Assembly: GCA_039808025.1 (NCBI GenBank)
Contig: JBDHSK010000001.1
Coordinates: forward strand, 248,001 to 312,000
Source: Sandaracinobacteroides sp039808025
GTDB lineage: Bacteria > Pseudomonadota > Alphaproteobacteria > Sphingomonadales > Sphingomonadaceae
Reading direction: 5' to 3'
DNA length: 64,000 nt
Part shown: one piece after another, positions 8,408-16,985 of the stretch
Layout of the letters: each line of letters starts with the position of its first letter
Position numbering within the stretch: the stretch's first letter is position 1
Made by a program: the position numbers and the translations under genes
Notes under the pieces: model-generated
Database searches by the model: none
Told to the model about the DNA's origin: nothing
Seen by the model: only the letters and a program-made list of their open reading frames with translations

Positions 8408-9548
8408 AATGAACCGGCGTGCCCTGCTGCTGGCTGCCGCGATGCTGCCGGTGGCGGCCAGCGCCCGGGCCACCATACCGGGGCCAACGCACGCCACCAG
8501 CGTGGCGGGTAAAACCATCGTCAACGCGCTGGGTGGCCTTTATAACCCCAACGTCAGCATACCTGATGATGCCCCGCGCCTTCAGCGTATCCGCTTCGAT
8601 GCTCGGGCATTGGCGGATGCGCGCGCCTCGGGGCTTACTGCTGTCAATGTCACGGTGGGGTGGGTGTTCGGCCCCGGCGACCCTTTTGAAGACAGTGTAC
8701 GCGATACTGCCGAATTCCTTGCCCGGATCCGCAACCAGCCCGACGATCTGGTGCATGTGCTGCAAGCAGCCGACATCGACGAGGCCCGACACAGCGGCAG
8801 GATCGGCCTGATTCTGGGGTTCCAGAACGCCGCCATGATGGGCAACGACGCCAGCCGGGCCGACCTGTTTGCCGACATGGGCGTGCGGGTGATGCAGCTT
8901 ACCTACAACGACCGCAACGCGCTGGGTTCCGGGAGTGTTCGCCCTGAGGAGGAAGGGCTGACCGCTTTCGGCCGCGAAGTGATGGCACGGATCGAGCAGA
9001 ACCGGGTAATGGTTGATCTGTCGCACTCCAACCGCCAGACCTGCCTCGATGCCATCGCCGCAGCGACGCGGCCGCCCTCCATCAACCATACCGGATGCCG
9101 CGCCCTTGCTGACCTCCCGCGCAACAAGACCGACGAGGAACTGCGCGGCGTTGCCGAAAAGGGGGGGGTCATCGGCATCTATTTCATGCCGTTTCTGGCA
9201 AAGAACCGCACGGCTGCCGCCAGTGATGCGGTCGCGCACATCCTCCATGCCATCAACGTGGCCGGGATCGACCATGTGGGTATCGGCACCGATGGCGGCA
9301 CCACCAGTTTCGATGACATGCCCGCCTATATGGAGACCCTGCGCAAGGAGAATGCCGATCGGGTGGCAAGCGGAATCGCAAGCCCTGGCGAATCGGCCAC
9401 CACCACGCCGTTCCTCATGGACTTGCGCGGGCCGGGCCAGTTCCAGAAGCTGGCCGACCAGCTGCTTGCGCGTGGCCTGACAATGACCGAGGTTGAAAAG
9501 ATACTGGGCTTGAATTTCATGCGATATGCAAAGGAGATCTGGGGATGA
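8400..9548 (+). CDS. Exported M19 (membrane dipeptidase) homologue with altered metal site
   Basis: 382 residues from the ATG at 8400, which overlaps the end of the amidohydrolase gene. The N-terminus MTEMNRRALLLAAAM looks like a twin-Arg or Sec signal. The fold is that of renal dipeptidase: MVDLSHSN and INHTGCRAL supply the two His of the second half, and HVGIGTDGG the acidic residue. However, the N-terminal zinc pair His-x-Asp (normally DGHxD) is replaced by NALGGLYNPN, and the bridging Glu region reads GFQN instead of the usual Glu-containing motif. It may bind one metal or act on a non-standard substrate. M19 enzymes usually cleave dipeptides, often with D-residues, or lactones. Confidence 0.8.
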   Translation: MTEMNRRALLLAAAMLPVAASARATIPGPTHATSVAGKTIVNALGGLYNPNVSIPDDAPRLQRIRFDARALADARASGLTAVNVTVGWVFGPGDPFEDSVRDTAEFLARIRNQPDDLVHVLQAADIDEARHSGRIGLILGFQNAAMMGNDASRADLFADMGVRVMQLTYNDRNALGSGSVRPEEEGLTAFGREVMARIEQNRVMVDLSHSNRQTCLDAIAAATRPPSINHTGCRALADLPRNKTDEELRGVAEKGGVIGIYFMPFLAKNRTAAASDAVAHILHAINVAGIDHVGIGTDGGTTSFDDMPAYMETLRKENADRVASGIASPGESATTTPFLMDLRGPGQFQKLADQLLARGLTMTEVEKILGLNFMRYAKEIWG

Positions 9549-10009
9549 TGCCACGTTCAGGCCGCGCAGGGCTGGCTGCCATTACTGCACTGATGGCTGT
9601 GGCTGTCATGCCAGCAACATCGGCGCATGCGGCGGACCTGATCTTCCACCCGGCCGGCAAGGATGCGCCGTTCTCGGAAGCCGTTGAAGTGGATGGCGTC
9701 GTGTATCTGTCGGGCAAGATCGGCGCTGCCGCTGATGGCACGCTGCCCGAGGGGATGGAGAAGCAGTCACGGCAGGCGATGGACAATATCAAGGCGGTTC
9801 TGCAGCGCCACGGCCTGCAGATGCGCGACCTGTTCAAGTGCACGGTGATGCTGGCCGACATGGGGCAATGGGCGGAATTCAACCGCGTTTATGTGCGCTA
9901 TTTTGAACCCGGGCGGTTACCGGCACGATCAGCCTTTGCCGTGAAAGATCTGGCCCGTGGCGCCCTGGTGGAAGTGGAATGCATCGCCCATCGGCCGGCC
10001 GGCCGCTGA
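9545..10009 (+). CDS. RidA (YjgF/UK114) family protein with signal peptide
   Basis: 154 residues; the ATG overlaps the M19 gene stop by 4 bases. A hydrophobic leader ending SAHAA precedes a complete RidA domain with the block LPARSAFAVKDLARGALVEVE, including the Arg that deaminates enamines and imines. Classical RidA is cytosolic and clears 2-aminoacrylate. An exported form next to two exported hydrolases suggests that the operon handles an imine or an unstable amine released outside the inner membrane. That role is inference. Confidence 0.85.
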   Translation: MMPRSGRAGLAAITALMAVAVMPATSAHAADLIFHPAGKDAPFSEAVEVDGVVYLSGKIGAAADGTLPEGMEKQSRQAMDNIKAVLQRHGLQMRDLFKCTVMLADMGQWAEFNRVYVRYFEPGRLPARSAFAVKDLARGALVEVECIAHRPAGR

Positions 10010-10016
10010 CCCAGAC

Positions 10017-10826
10017 CTATCGCGACACCCTATCCAGACCGAGGGCGGCGCGTTCCGCAGCGCAGCCGACGGCTGGTCGCTGCACCTGCCGCAACTCTGT
10101 ACCGGCGCGCTTCAGGTCGCGACGGAACCGCGGCTCTGCCTGCAGGCGGGCAAAGGTGGCGGCCGCGATCAGCCTGCCTTCCTCGATATCGGACAGCCAG
10201 TGGACATTGCACACGACGCGGCTGTCTCCGATGGAGCGCCCGCGCGCCAGCAGCGCCGACGCGCGTTCAGGCAGCAGTTGCGCCAGAACCATCGCCACCC
10301 CGAACCCTGCCGCACTGTGGCCTGAGGGATAGGAGCCGCTCGACCGCAGGCCAGCTTCCTCGGCAGGAGTGCAGATGGCCGCGCCATTCTCAGTGAACGG
10401 GCGCGGTCGGGCATACCGGTTCTTGATCAGTGAGGGCGCACGGCCGAAATCGTCGATCAACCGTTCGACCAGCTTTGCGGTGTGAGGCGTGGTCTGATGG
10501 CTGGTGGCAATGCCCAGCGAGCAATCGAATGCCCGCAACAGACCGCCGTTGCGTAAATCGGCATCCCGGGCTGCCAGCTGGAACCGCGCTGCCCCTTGGG
10601 TGCTACCCTGCAAGGCCACCGCCGCCGCTGCGGCGGCGGCATCACGGGCAGCACCGGCACTACCCGGCGTCGGGGGTGGTGGCGCCCAATCGACGCTATC
10701 TGGCAGTGCCGGCACCGCCAGATAGCCAGCGGTCGCCGCGTGGGCAGCGGACTGCGCAGGCGCCACAGCCAGCCATCCGATGGCCAAGGCCGCAACAAAC
10801 AGTGGCCTGGGGAAGGGCACGTTCAC
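10017..10826 (-). CDS. Class A non-specific acid phosphatase (PAP2 superfamily)
   Basis: 269 residues with a signal peptide ending around SAAHAA. The tripartite phosphatase motif is complete: KNRYARPRP (K-x6-RP), GSYPSGHSAAGFG (PSGH) and SRVVCNVHWLSDI (SR-x5-H-x3-D). The extra conserved residues around GSYPSGH are those of the periplasmic PhoN-type enzymes, which release phosphate from organic phosphomonoesters. The start is a GTG whose last bases overlap the stop of the acyl-CoA dehydrogenase gene (GTGA), so it is coupled to that gene. It converges on the RidA gene with only 7 bases between stops. Confidence 0.88.
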   Translation of the reverse strand: MNVPFPRPLFVAALAIGWLAVAPAQSAAHAATAGYLAVPALPDSVDWAPPPPTPGSAGAARDAAAAAAAVALQGSTQGAARFQLAARDADLRNGGLLRAFDCSLGIATSHQTTPHTAKLVERLIDDFGRAPSLIKNRYARPRPFTENGAAICTPAEEAGLRSSGSYPSGHSAAGFGVAMVLAQLLPERASALLARGRSIGDSRVVCNVHWLSDIEEGRLIAAATFARLQAEPRFRRDLKRAGTELRQVQRPAVGCAAERAALGLDRVSR

Positions 10827-12541
10827 AGCAACTGGTCTGGAACGGTAAACAGGCCGCTGGCACCCCTGCTGATTGGCGCCAGCAGCGCTGTGGCCGCCGG
10901 AAGCAGATTCTGGACGAAATAGCGGGCTATGGCGATGCGCGAATGCAGGAAGGCGTCGTCAGGGGTGGTGGCAAGCTGCCTTGTTGCGGCTTTGGCCTGC
11001 CGCGCCAGCAACAGCGCGGCAAGGCAAAGGGCGAACATCCGCAGATAAGGGGTGGCGGCGGCATCACGGTCAGGCAAGGCAGCGGCACTGATGGTCGCCG
11101 ACGCCGTTTCGAGCGTTGCCAGCGCCTGCTCAAGCCCTGGAAGCAGATCGGCAAGCGCGCCATTGGCCAGCGTGGCGACAAAATCCCGTTCGCCCGCCAG
11201 CAGCGCCTGCCAGTGACGGCCGCCTTCCATCGGCAGTTTGCGGCCCACCAGATCGAGCGCCTGAATGCCGTTGGTACCTTCGTAGATGGGGGTGATACGG
11301 GCATCGCGGTAATATTGGGCGGCTCCGGTTTCCTCGATGAAGCCCATGCCGCCAAACACCTGCACGCCAAGGCTAGCGACCTCGACTCCGACATCGGTTC
11401 CGAATGCCTTGGTGACAGGAGTGAGCAGATCGGCAAGGCCGCGCTGATCGGCATCACCCTGATGCGCGCGATCGATGGCGGCGGCATTCAGAAAGGCGAT
11501 GGCCCGTGCCCCTTCCGTAAAAGCCCGCATCGTCATCAGCATGCGGCGGACATCGGGATAGGCGATGATGTGCGCCGGCTTGCCATCGGGGCCACGGCCC
11601 TGCACCCGATCGGCTGCATAGGCAACGGCGGCCTGGGTGGCGCGTTCGGCAACGGCTATGCCCTGAATCCCGACATTGATGCGGGCGTTGTTCATCATCG
11701 TGAACATGGCGCGCATGCCGCCGTTTTCTTCGCCAACCATCCAGCCGACGCACTGGTCATGGTCTCCGAACGACAGGGTGCAGGTGGGGCTGGCGTGAAT
11801 GCCCAGCTTGTGCTCGATCGAGACGCAGCGCACATCGTTGCGGCTGCCATCGGTCAGGATTTTCGGCACCAGGAACAGCGAAATTCCCCGGGTGCCCGGC
11901 GGCGATCCGGGCGTGCGCGCCAGCACGAGGTGCACGATATTGTCGGCGAGGTCATGCTCGCCCCAGGTGATGAAGATCTTCGAGCCGCGAATCCGCCAGC
12001 TGCCGTCTGCCGCCGGTTTTGCTTCGGTGCGCAGCGCCCCGACATCGGAACCGGCCTGCGGCTCGGTGAGGTTCATGGTGCCGGTAAACTGGCCCGCCAC
12101 CAGCGGCTTCAGCCACTGTTCCTGCTGTTCGGGGCTGCCGTGGGCCGTCAGTGCTTCGATTGCGCCCAAAGTGAGCATCGGGCACAGCGACAGGGAAAGG
12201 TTAGCGGCCGCCAGCTGTTCCATCACCGCGCATGCCAGCGTGAACGGCAGTCCCTGCCCGCCGAATTGCGGCGCGGCATTGAGGCCGATCCACCCCCCTT
12301 CACCGAACGCCTGCAAGGCCTCGCCAAAGCCTTCAGGTAGGGTGACCTTGCCATTGCTCCACTGCGCGCCCTGTGTATCACCAATACGATTCAGCGGCGC
12401 AAAGCTGCCGGCTGCCAGCTTGCCCGCCTCCTCGAGAATGGCATCGACCAGCGCGAGGTCTTCGGCGCCGGGGAGCGTGGTGATGTCGGCAATGGTTTGC
12501 AGTGCGAACCGCTGAGCGGCGATCGGCGGGGTAAAGGTCAT
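10823..12541 (-). CDS. Acyl-CoA dehydrogenase, long form with C-terminal extension
   Basis: 572 residues from the ATG at 12541; the frame is open for 173 more codons upstream, but that part runs antisense through tsaC and is not family-like. Signatures of FAD-dependent acyl-CoA dehydrogenases are clear: NLTEPQAGSDVGALRTEA, GSKIFITWGEHD and YEGTNGIQALDLVGRK, the last holding the catalytic Glu. The last 130 or so residues form the helical C-terminal domain seen in the 570-600 residue sphingomonad enzymes. It catalyses the first step of beta-oxidation, but chain length preference is not visible. It is divergent from tsaC with 45 bases between. Confidence 0.92.
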   Translation of the reverse strand: MTFTPPIAAQRFALQTIADITTLPGAEDLALVDAILEEAGKLAAGSFAPLNRIGDTQGAQWSNGKVTLPEGFGEALQAFGEGGWIGLNAAPQFGGQGLPFTLACAVMEQLAAANLSLSLCPMLTLGAIEALTAHGSPEQQEQWLKPLVAGQFTGTMNLTEPQAGSDVGALRTEAKPAADGSWRIRGSKIFITWGEHDLADNIVHLVLARTPGSPPGTRGISLFLVPKILTDGSRNDVRCVSIEHKLGIHASPTCTLSFGDHDQCVGWMVGEENGGMRAMFTMMNNARINVGIQGIAVAERATQAAVAYAADRVQGRGPDGKPAHIIAYPDVRRMLMTMRAFTEGARAIAFLNAAAIDRAHQGDADQRGLADLLTPVTKAFGTDVGVEVASLGVQVFGGMGFIEETGAAQYYRDARITPIYEGTNGIQALDLVGRKLPMEGGRHWQALLAGERDFVATLANGALADLLPGLEQALATLETASATISAAALPDRDAAATPYLRMFALCLAALLLARQAKAATRQLATTPDDAFLHSRIAIARYFVQNLLPAATALLAPISRGASGLFTVPDQLL

Positions 12542-12586
12542 GAAGGGCCCTGTCGTTGCAAGTGATAGCCCGTTATAGCGGCCCGG

Positions 12587-13543
12587 ATGAAAGACGAAAC
12601 CGGCAGGATCAGGGCCGCCGACAGCGACGGCATAGCCGCCGCTACGGCTTTGCTTGCTTCCGGCGGCATAGCCGCCATCCCCACGGAAACGGTTTACGGG
12701 CTGGCGGCCGACGCCGCCAATGGCGAGGCCGTGGCCGCCATCTATGCCGCCAAGGGCCGCCCCCGTTTCAACCCGTTGATCGTGCATGTTGCCGACGTGG
12801 CGATGGCGAAACGCTATGCCCGGTTCGAGCCCCTTGCCCTGACTTTGGCCGCGCACTTCTGGCCTGGGCCGCTGACGCTGGTGCTGCCGCGCCAGCACGA
12901 TGCGCCAGTCGCAACGTTGGTGACAGCCGGGCTTCCCACCATCGCCCTGAGGGTGCCTGCCCACCCGGTGATGCAGGCAGTAATTCGCGGCCTCGATCGC
13001 GGCGTGGCGGCACCTTCGGCCAATGCCTCGGGGCACTTGTCGCCAACTCGCGCCGCCCATGTTGCGGCCAGTCTGGAAAGCGTGCCGCTGATTCTGGATG
13101 CGGGCGAAACCCGGGTGGGTCTGGAAAGCACCATTGTCGCCATCACCAACGGTCAGGCGACGCTGTTACGCCAGGGGGGCATTGCCACAGAGGATCTGGA
13201 AGCGCTGACCGGCCCGCTGGCCCTGGCTGACGCGCAGGAGCCGATTGCCGCGCCGGGGATGATGCTGCGCCATTATGCGCCGCGCCTGCCGCTTACCACT
13301 AATGTCGTCACGCCGTCGGCCGGGGCCTGGCACATCGGTTTCGGCGCCGTGGCGGGTGACGACACGCTATCAGCCAACGGCGACCTGACGGAAGCAGCAA
13401 CCCGCCTGTTCGATACCCTGCATCGCGCAGAAAGAATCGGCAGGGCGCGGATCGAGGTGGCGCCAGTTCCACACCACGGGCTGGGGGCCGCCATCAACGA
13501 CCGCCTGACCCGTGCCGCGCGTGGCAGAAGCGGACCTGAGTGA
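12587..13543 (+). CDS. tsaC: Threonylcarbamoyl-AMP synthase (Sua5/YrdC)
   Basis: 318 residues: an N-terminal YrdC domain (about 15-205) plus a C-terminal Sua5 domain, so it is the long Sua5 form. Motifs include IPTETVYGLAADA, KGRPRFNPLIVHV and APSANASGHLSPT. It makes threonylcarbamoyl-AMP from Thr, bicarbonate and ATP for the universal t6A37 modification of ANN-decoding tRNAs. The ATG at 12587 lies 45 bases from the divergent acyl-CoA dehydrogenase start. Confidence 0.93.
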   Translation: MKDETGRIRAADSDGIAAATALLASGGIAAIPTETVYGLAADAANGEAVAAIYAAKGRPRFNPLIVHVADVAMAKRYARFEPLALTLAAHFWPGPLTLVLPRQHDAPVATLVTAGLPTIALRVPAHPVMQAVIRGLDRGVAAPSANASGHLSPTRAAHVAASLESVPLILDAGETRVGLESTIVAITNGQATLLRQGGIATEDLEALTGPLALADAQEPIAAPGMMLRHYAPRLPLTTNVVTPSAGAWHIGFGAVAGDDTLSANGDLTEAATRLFDTLHRAERIGRARIEVAPVPHHGLGAAINDRLTRAARGRSGPE

Positions 13544-13558
13544 CGCCCTGCCGTTGCT

Positions 13559-14473
13559 TCAGTGGCGGATAACCTGGTCGACCATGCGACGGAAGCCCTC
13601 CATCAGCCGATCGATCATCGGCGCCTGCGCATCGTTGCTGTTGGCGCGCGGCTTGAACAGGGTGGTGTGTCGGATGGCCTTGGGCGGCTTTACCGGCACT
13701 GTATAATAATAGAGGGCGATCGAACGGCGGAAACGGTCGGGCGGGCAGGTAAGCGGTTCCGGATGGCCGTGGTAGCTGGTGGTATCGGTGGAAAAGATGA
13801 CCGCGCGACCGATCAGTGGCGCCACCGATTGCCGGCAGGCCCGCATGTTGCGGTCCCACAATTCGAGGTTGCCGCCATAGTCGGGGAGCCAGTCGTCGTT
13901 GAGGAACAGGATGAGGTTCAGCCGTCGCATCAGCAGGGTGCGTGGGTGGATATTGAAATCGGCATGAATGGACAGATGGCCGCCGCGCGCCATTTCGTGT
14001 AGACCGCCACCCGTATAGTGCGCATCGCTGATCAGGCCCTTGATGCCCGTAAGTCTCTCAAGAAAAACAAGAAACTGGGCGGAATTGAGCGCATTGAGCA
14101 GATCGGTGATGTAGGCGCTGCGAATTTTTTCAAGCGCGTATCCGGTTTTCAACCGCGAATAGCTGTCGTCGAATGCCCCTTTTTCACGAGCGGGAAACTC
14201 AGCGTCGACCTGCCGAAGTACCTTTATATCAAGGAAATTCTCCAGCATGATATGGGGGAAAGGCGAAGCCCTGCGGTAAGTCTCGTGTAAAGACTGCCCG
14301 ACTGCCTCACACTGTTCGCGATCGAAGCGGAAAATGCCATTTTCGCGATCAAGGTCGAGTAAAGGACGATCGACCTGCTCAGTAACCGCAACAGATACAG
14401 ACACGTACGCGACCCCCCGAATCAGGAAGCACCCTCCGTGCTCCCATGCGTTATGCAGTATCATAAAAGACAC
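13559..14473 (-). CDS. 2-oxoglutarate/Fe(II)-dependent oxygenase (prolyl hydroxylase-like)
   Basis: Up to 304 residues. Core features of the double-stranded beta-helix oxygenases are visible: the His-x-Asp iron pair in HLSIHADFN, a distal His in STDTTSYHGHPEPL, and Arg for 2-oxoglutarate in DRFRRSIALYYY. The pattern is closest to the COG3751 proline hydroxylase group, which modify proteins or free proline. The start is uncertain: GTG at 14473, ATG at 14464 and GTG at 14404 are all in frame and none has a strong ribosome site. Its end lies 15 bases from that of tsaC on the other strand. Confidence 0.75.
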   Translation of the reverse strand: MSFMILHNAWEHGGCFLIRGVAYVSVSVAVTEQVDRPLLDLDRENGIFRFDREQCEAVGQSLHETYRRASPFPHIMLENFLDIKVLRQVDAEFPAREKGAFDDSYSRLKTGYALEKIRSAYITDLLNALNSAQFLVFLERLTGIKGLISDAHYTGGGLHEMARGGHLSIHADFNIHPRTLLMRRLNLILFLNDDWLPDYGGNLELWDRNMRACRQSVAPLIGRAVIFSTDTTSYHGHPEPLTCPPDRFRRSIALYYYTVPVKPPKAIRHTTLFKPRANSNDAQAPMIDRLMEGFRRMVDQVIRH

Positions 14474-14809
14474 AGATTTACGAGAAATCCAGAGATGTAT
14501 TTAATGCATTGACCAGGCAGATGATTTTTCCCGATTGCAACCCTGACCAGTCATGCCGGAACCTGTTGGCAGAGGGTTGCGAAGACCAGACACGATCACA
14601 AGAATGGTTAATATGCCAGCGGTTAGTACCGGCATTGCCGGTCAGTTATTAGTATAATACTGAATATCTTCATGAATTCGTACCCTTTTCGAGGGTTGGC
14701 GGCAGGCCTGGTGCAAGCTGATGCGGAAAGCCTTTGACCACGAGCGTCGCATGGCGAATGTCTGGCTGGCAGCAAGGGATCATGCTTGCACTTGCCTGCA
14801 GGTAAAGGC
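14474..14809. other. Divergent intergenic region, no gene seen
   Basis: About 336 bases between the oxygenase and the S10 peptidase. It contains a short perfect hairpin, ACCGGC-ATT-GCCGGT (14628-14642), followed by AGTATAATACT, which embeds a TATAAT (14653-14658) that could be the -10 box for the plus-strand peptidase gene; no good -35 box is at the right distance. If used, it leaves a leader of about 150 bases. I recognise no riboswitch in it. Confidence 0.4.
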
Positions 14810-16348
14810 ATGGTGCCGGCCATGAAACATCTTCTTTCTCTTGCCGCCCTCGCCGTCGCTCTTTCCGCCGGTCCCGTCGTTGCCCAACAGAAAGCAGACG
14901 CCAGGGCCGAAGCGCCGAAGGATAAGCCGGCAGCAGAAATCCCGCCGCCAACCGTTTCCGTAACGAAGCACAGCGGCACCTTTGGCGGCAAGACGATCAA
15001 TTACACCGCCACTTCGGGCGAAACCTACCTGACCGACGACAAGGGCAAGCCAACGGCTGCCATCGTCTCGACGGCCTATATCAAGGAAGGCAATGACCCC
15101 AACCGCCCCGTCACCTTCCTGTGGAATGGCGGGCCAGGTTCTGGATCGCTGTGGCTGCACATGGGGGCTTTCGGGCCGAAGCGCGTCGCCATTCCGTCAG
15201 ATGGGCGTGATGATGGTGCTCCGCCCTACCCCATCGTCGCCAACCCCTACAGCCTGCTAGATGTCACCGATCTGGTGTTCATCGACCCCGTCGGCACCGG
15301 CTTTTCCCGGGCGCTTGGCGATACCGACCCCAAGACATTCTGGGGCGTGACAGCAGACGCCAAATCGGTATCGCAGTTCATCCGCAAGTGGCTGGACGCC
15401 AACGGGCGCTGGAACAGCCCCAAATATATCGGCGGCGAAAGCTATGGCACCACCCGCTCGGCCGCTGTCATCAACGAGCTTGAGGGCACCTATAATGATG
15501 TGGCCATCAACGGCATCATCCTGATCTCGACGGTGCTGGATTTTGCCGCCGGTTCGGAGGCACCGGGCAACGAGATGGTGTTCGTGACCAACCTGCCGTC
15601 GATGGCGGCCACCGCCTGGTATCATAACAAGGTGGCCAACAAGCCCGCCAATGTCGCTGATTTTGTGGAAGAAGCCCGCCAGTGGGCCAGCGGCCCCTAC
15701 CTGACGGCCCTGATGAAGGGGCAGAAGCTGCCAGCCGACGAGCGGGCCACCATCCGCCGCGAGTTGTCGCGCTTCACCGGCATTTCGGAATCCTATCTTG
15801 AGAATGCCGACCTCAGGATCACCCCCGGGCGCTTCTACAAGGAGCTGCTGCGTGACCGCGGGCTGACCGTGGGGCGGCTCGATGCCCGCTATACTGGCCG
15901 TGATTACGACAACGCCGGCGAAGAGCCCGACAACGACCCGAGCTTCTACGGGATCGATGGCGCCTATACCGCCGCCATGAATGCCTATTCGCGTGATGTG
16001 CTGAAATTCTCGCCCGACCGTCAATATTCCACCATCGGTGGTGTGCGGGATTGGGACTGGCGGATCGGCAGCCGCGATTCCAACGCCTATCTGAACGTCG
16101 CCCCCTATATCGGCCGGGCGCTGCGCGAGAACAGCGGCCTGCGCGTGTTCGTGGGACAAGGCTGGTATGACTTTGCCACCCCCTTCTATGCTGCCGAATA
16201 CTCGCTGACGCGCACTGGCATCCCGCAAGACCGGATCCAGTACCATTACTATGATTCCGGCCACATGATGTATGTGAACGAAGCTGATCTGGCGAAGCTG
16301 TCGAACGATGTGCGCAGCTTCATCCGTCAGGGTGGCACCGGCCGCTGA
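14810..16348 (+). CDS. Exported S10 family serine carboxypeptidase-like peptidase
   Basis: About 512 residues. The ATG at 14810 follows AGGTAAAGG directly; an ATG four codons later also fits. A signal peptide ends VVAQQ. The catalytic serine lies in GGESYGTT (G-x-S-x-G), the oxyanion region reads LWNGGPGSGSLWLHMGAFGP, and the catalytic His is in YYDSGHMMYV. S10 enzymes remove C-terminal residues from peptides, and this long exported form is common in sphingomonads. It stands alone, with an oppositely oriented gene downstream. Confidence 0.9.
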   Translation: MVPAMKHLLSLAALAVALSAGPVVAQQKADARAEAPKDKPAAEIPPPTVSVTKHSGTFGGKTINYTATSGETYLTDDKGKPTAAIVSTAYIKEGNDPNRPVTFLWNGGPGSGSLWLHMGAFGPKRVAIPSDGRDDGAPPYPIVANPYSLLDVTDLVFIDPVGTGFSRALGDTDPKTFWGVTADAKSVSQFIRKWLDANGRWNSPKYIGGESYGTTRSAAVINELEGTYNDVAINGIILISTVLDFAAGSEAPGNEMVFVTNLPSMAATAWYHNKVANKPANVADFVEEARQWASGPYLTALMKGQKLPADERATIRRELSRFTGISESYLENADLRITPGRFYKELLRDRGLTVGRLDARYTGRDYDNAGEEPDNDPSFYGIDGAYTAAMNAYSRDVLKFSPDRQYSTIGGVRDWDWRIGSRDSNAYLNVAPYIGRALRENSGLRVFVGQGWYDFATPFYAAEYSLTRTGIPQDRIQYHYYDSGHMMYVNEADLAKLSNDVRSFIRQGGTGR

Positions 16349-16370
16349 TACGTGCGGGCTGAAAAACTGA

Positions 16371-16946
16371 TCAGAGCCGGCGGGTGAAGCCTTTGAGCTT
16401 CACCCCCAGCATCATCAGGATCACGCCGATCACCAGCGCCCAGGCGCCCAGCCACCAGACGACGATCTTCATGCCCAGCACCGGCGACGCGAAAATGATC
16501 ACCGCAAAGCCGATGTTGATGAATCCGGACAGAGCCAGCAGTCCGCGTCCGTGCACGGCATCGAGGCGGATGGACGACAACAGCAGCAGGGCACCGGTAA
16601 TCGCCGCCTTCACGGCAATGATGATGAACAGCACCGTCAATGTTACGGCCGGCATCACCAGCAACATGCCGCCAATCACGATCGAGGATACCGATTCAAT
16701 CGCCAGCCACACCCAGCGATCGCCGCGACGGGCGGCGCCGGCACTGGCCGCAAGCCCGAACAGGCCATCGACGATGGAGAATATCGCGAACAGCAGAACC
16801 AGCGACAGGCCGACCAGCCTCGGATCGACGAAACAGGCTACGCCAAACAGGATCGACACCAGCCCCCGCAACAGCAGGGCCCACCAGCGCCCCTCCAGCA
16901 ACCGGTTCAGATCATCTGCCTGACCTGTCTCATACGCCTGCGCCAT
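16371..16946 (-). CDS. HdeD/DUF308 family membrane protein
   Basis: 191 residues with six membrane segments in three pairs, as in HdeD, for example WWALLLRGLVSILFGVACF and IVIGGMLLVMPAVTLTVLF. E. coli HdeD is linked to acid resistance at high cell density; the biochemical role is unknown. No other acid-stress gene is nearby, so only the family is claimed. Confidence 0.8.
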   Translation of the reverse strand: MAQAYETGQADDLNRLLEGRWWALLLRGLVSILFGVACFVDPRLVGLSLVLLFAIFSIVDGLFGLAASAGAARRGDRWVWLAIESVSSIVIGGMLLVMPAVTLTVLFIIIAVKAAITGALLLLSSIRLDAVHGRGLLALSGFINIGFAVIIFASPVLGMKIVVWWLGAWALVIGVILMMLGVKLKGFTRRL

Positions 16947-16985
16947 CTATTCACCCCCCCACAGTTATACGGGTTGCATCAGGCG

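Noticed and set aside
10430..12340. 636-residue plus-strand open frame
   Set aside because: It lies opposite the acyl-CoA dehydrogenase and phosphatase genes, which have clear motifs, and has no recognisable domain.
12542..13060. N-terminal extension of the acyl-CoA dehydrogenase by 173 codons
   Set aside because: It runs antisense through the well-supported tsaC gene and has no family similarity.
14659..14809. Riboswitch in the leader of the S10 peptidase gene
   Set aside because: The leader is long enough, but I could not match it to any known riboswitch core, and the hairpins seen are short.
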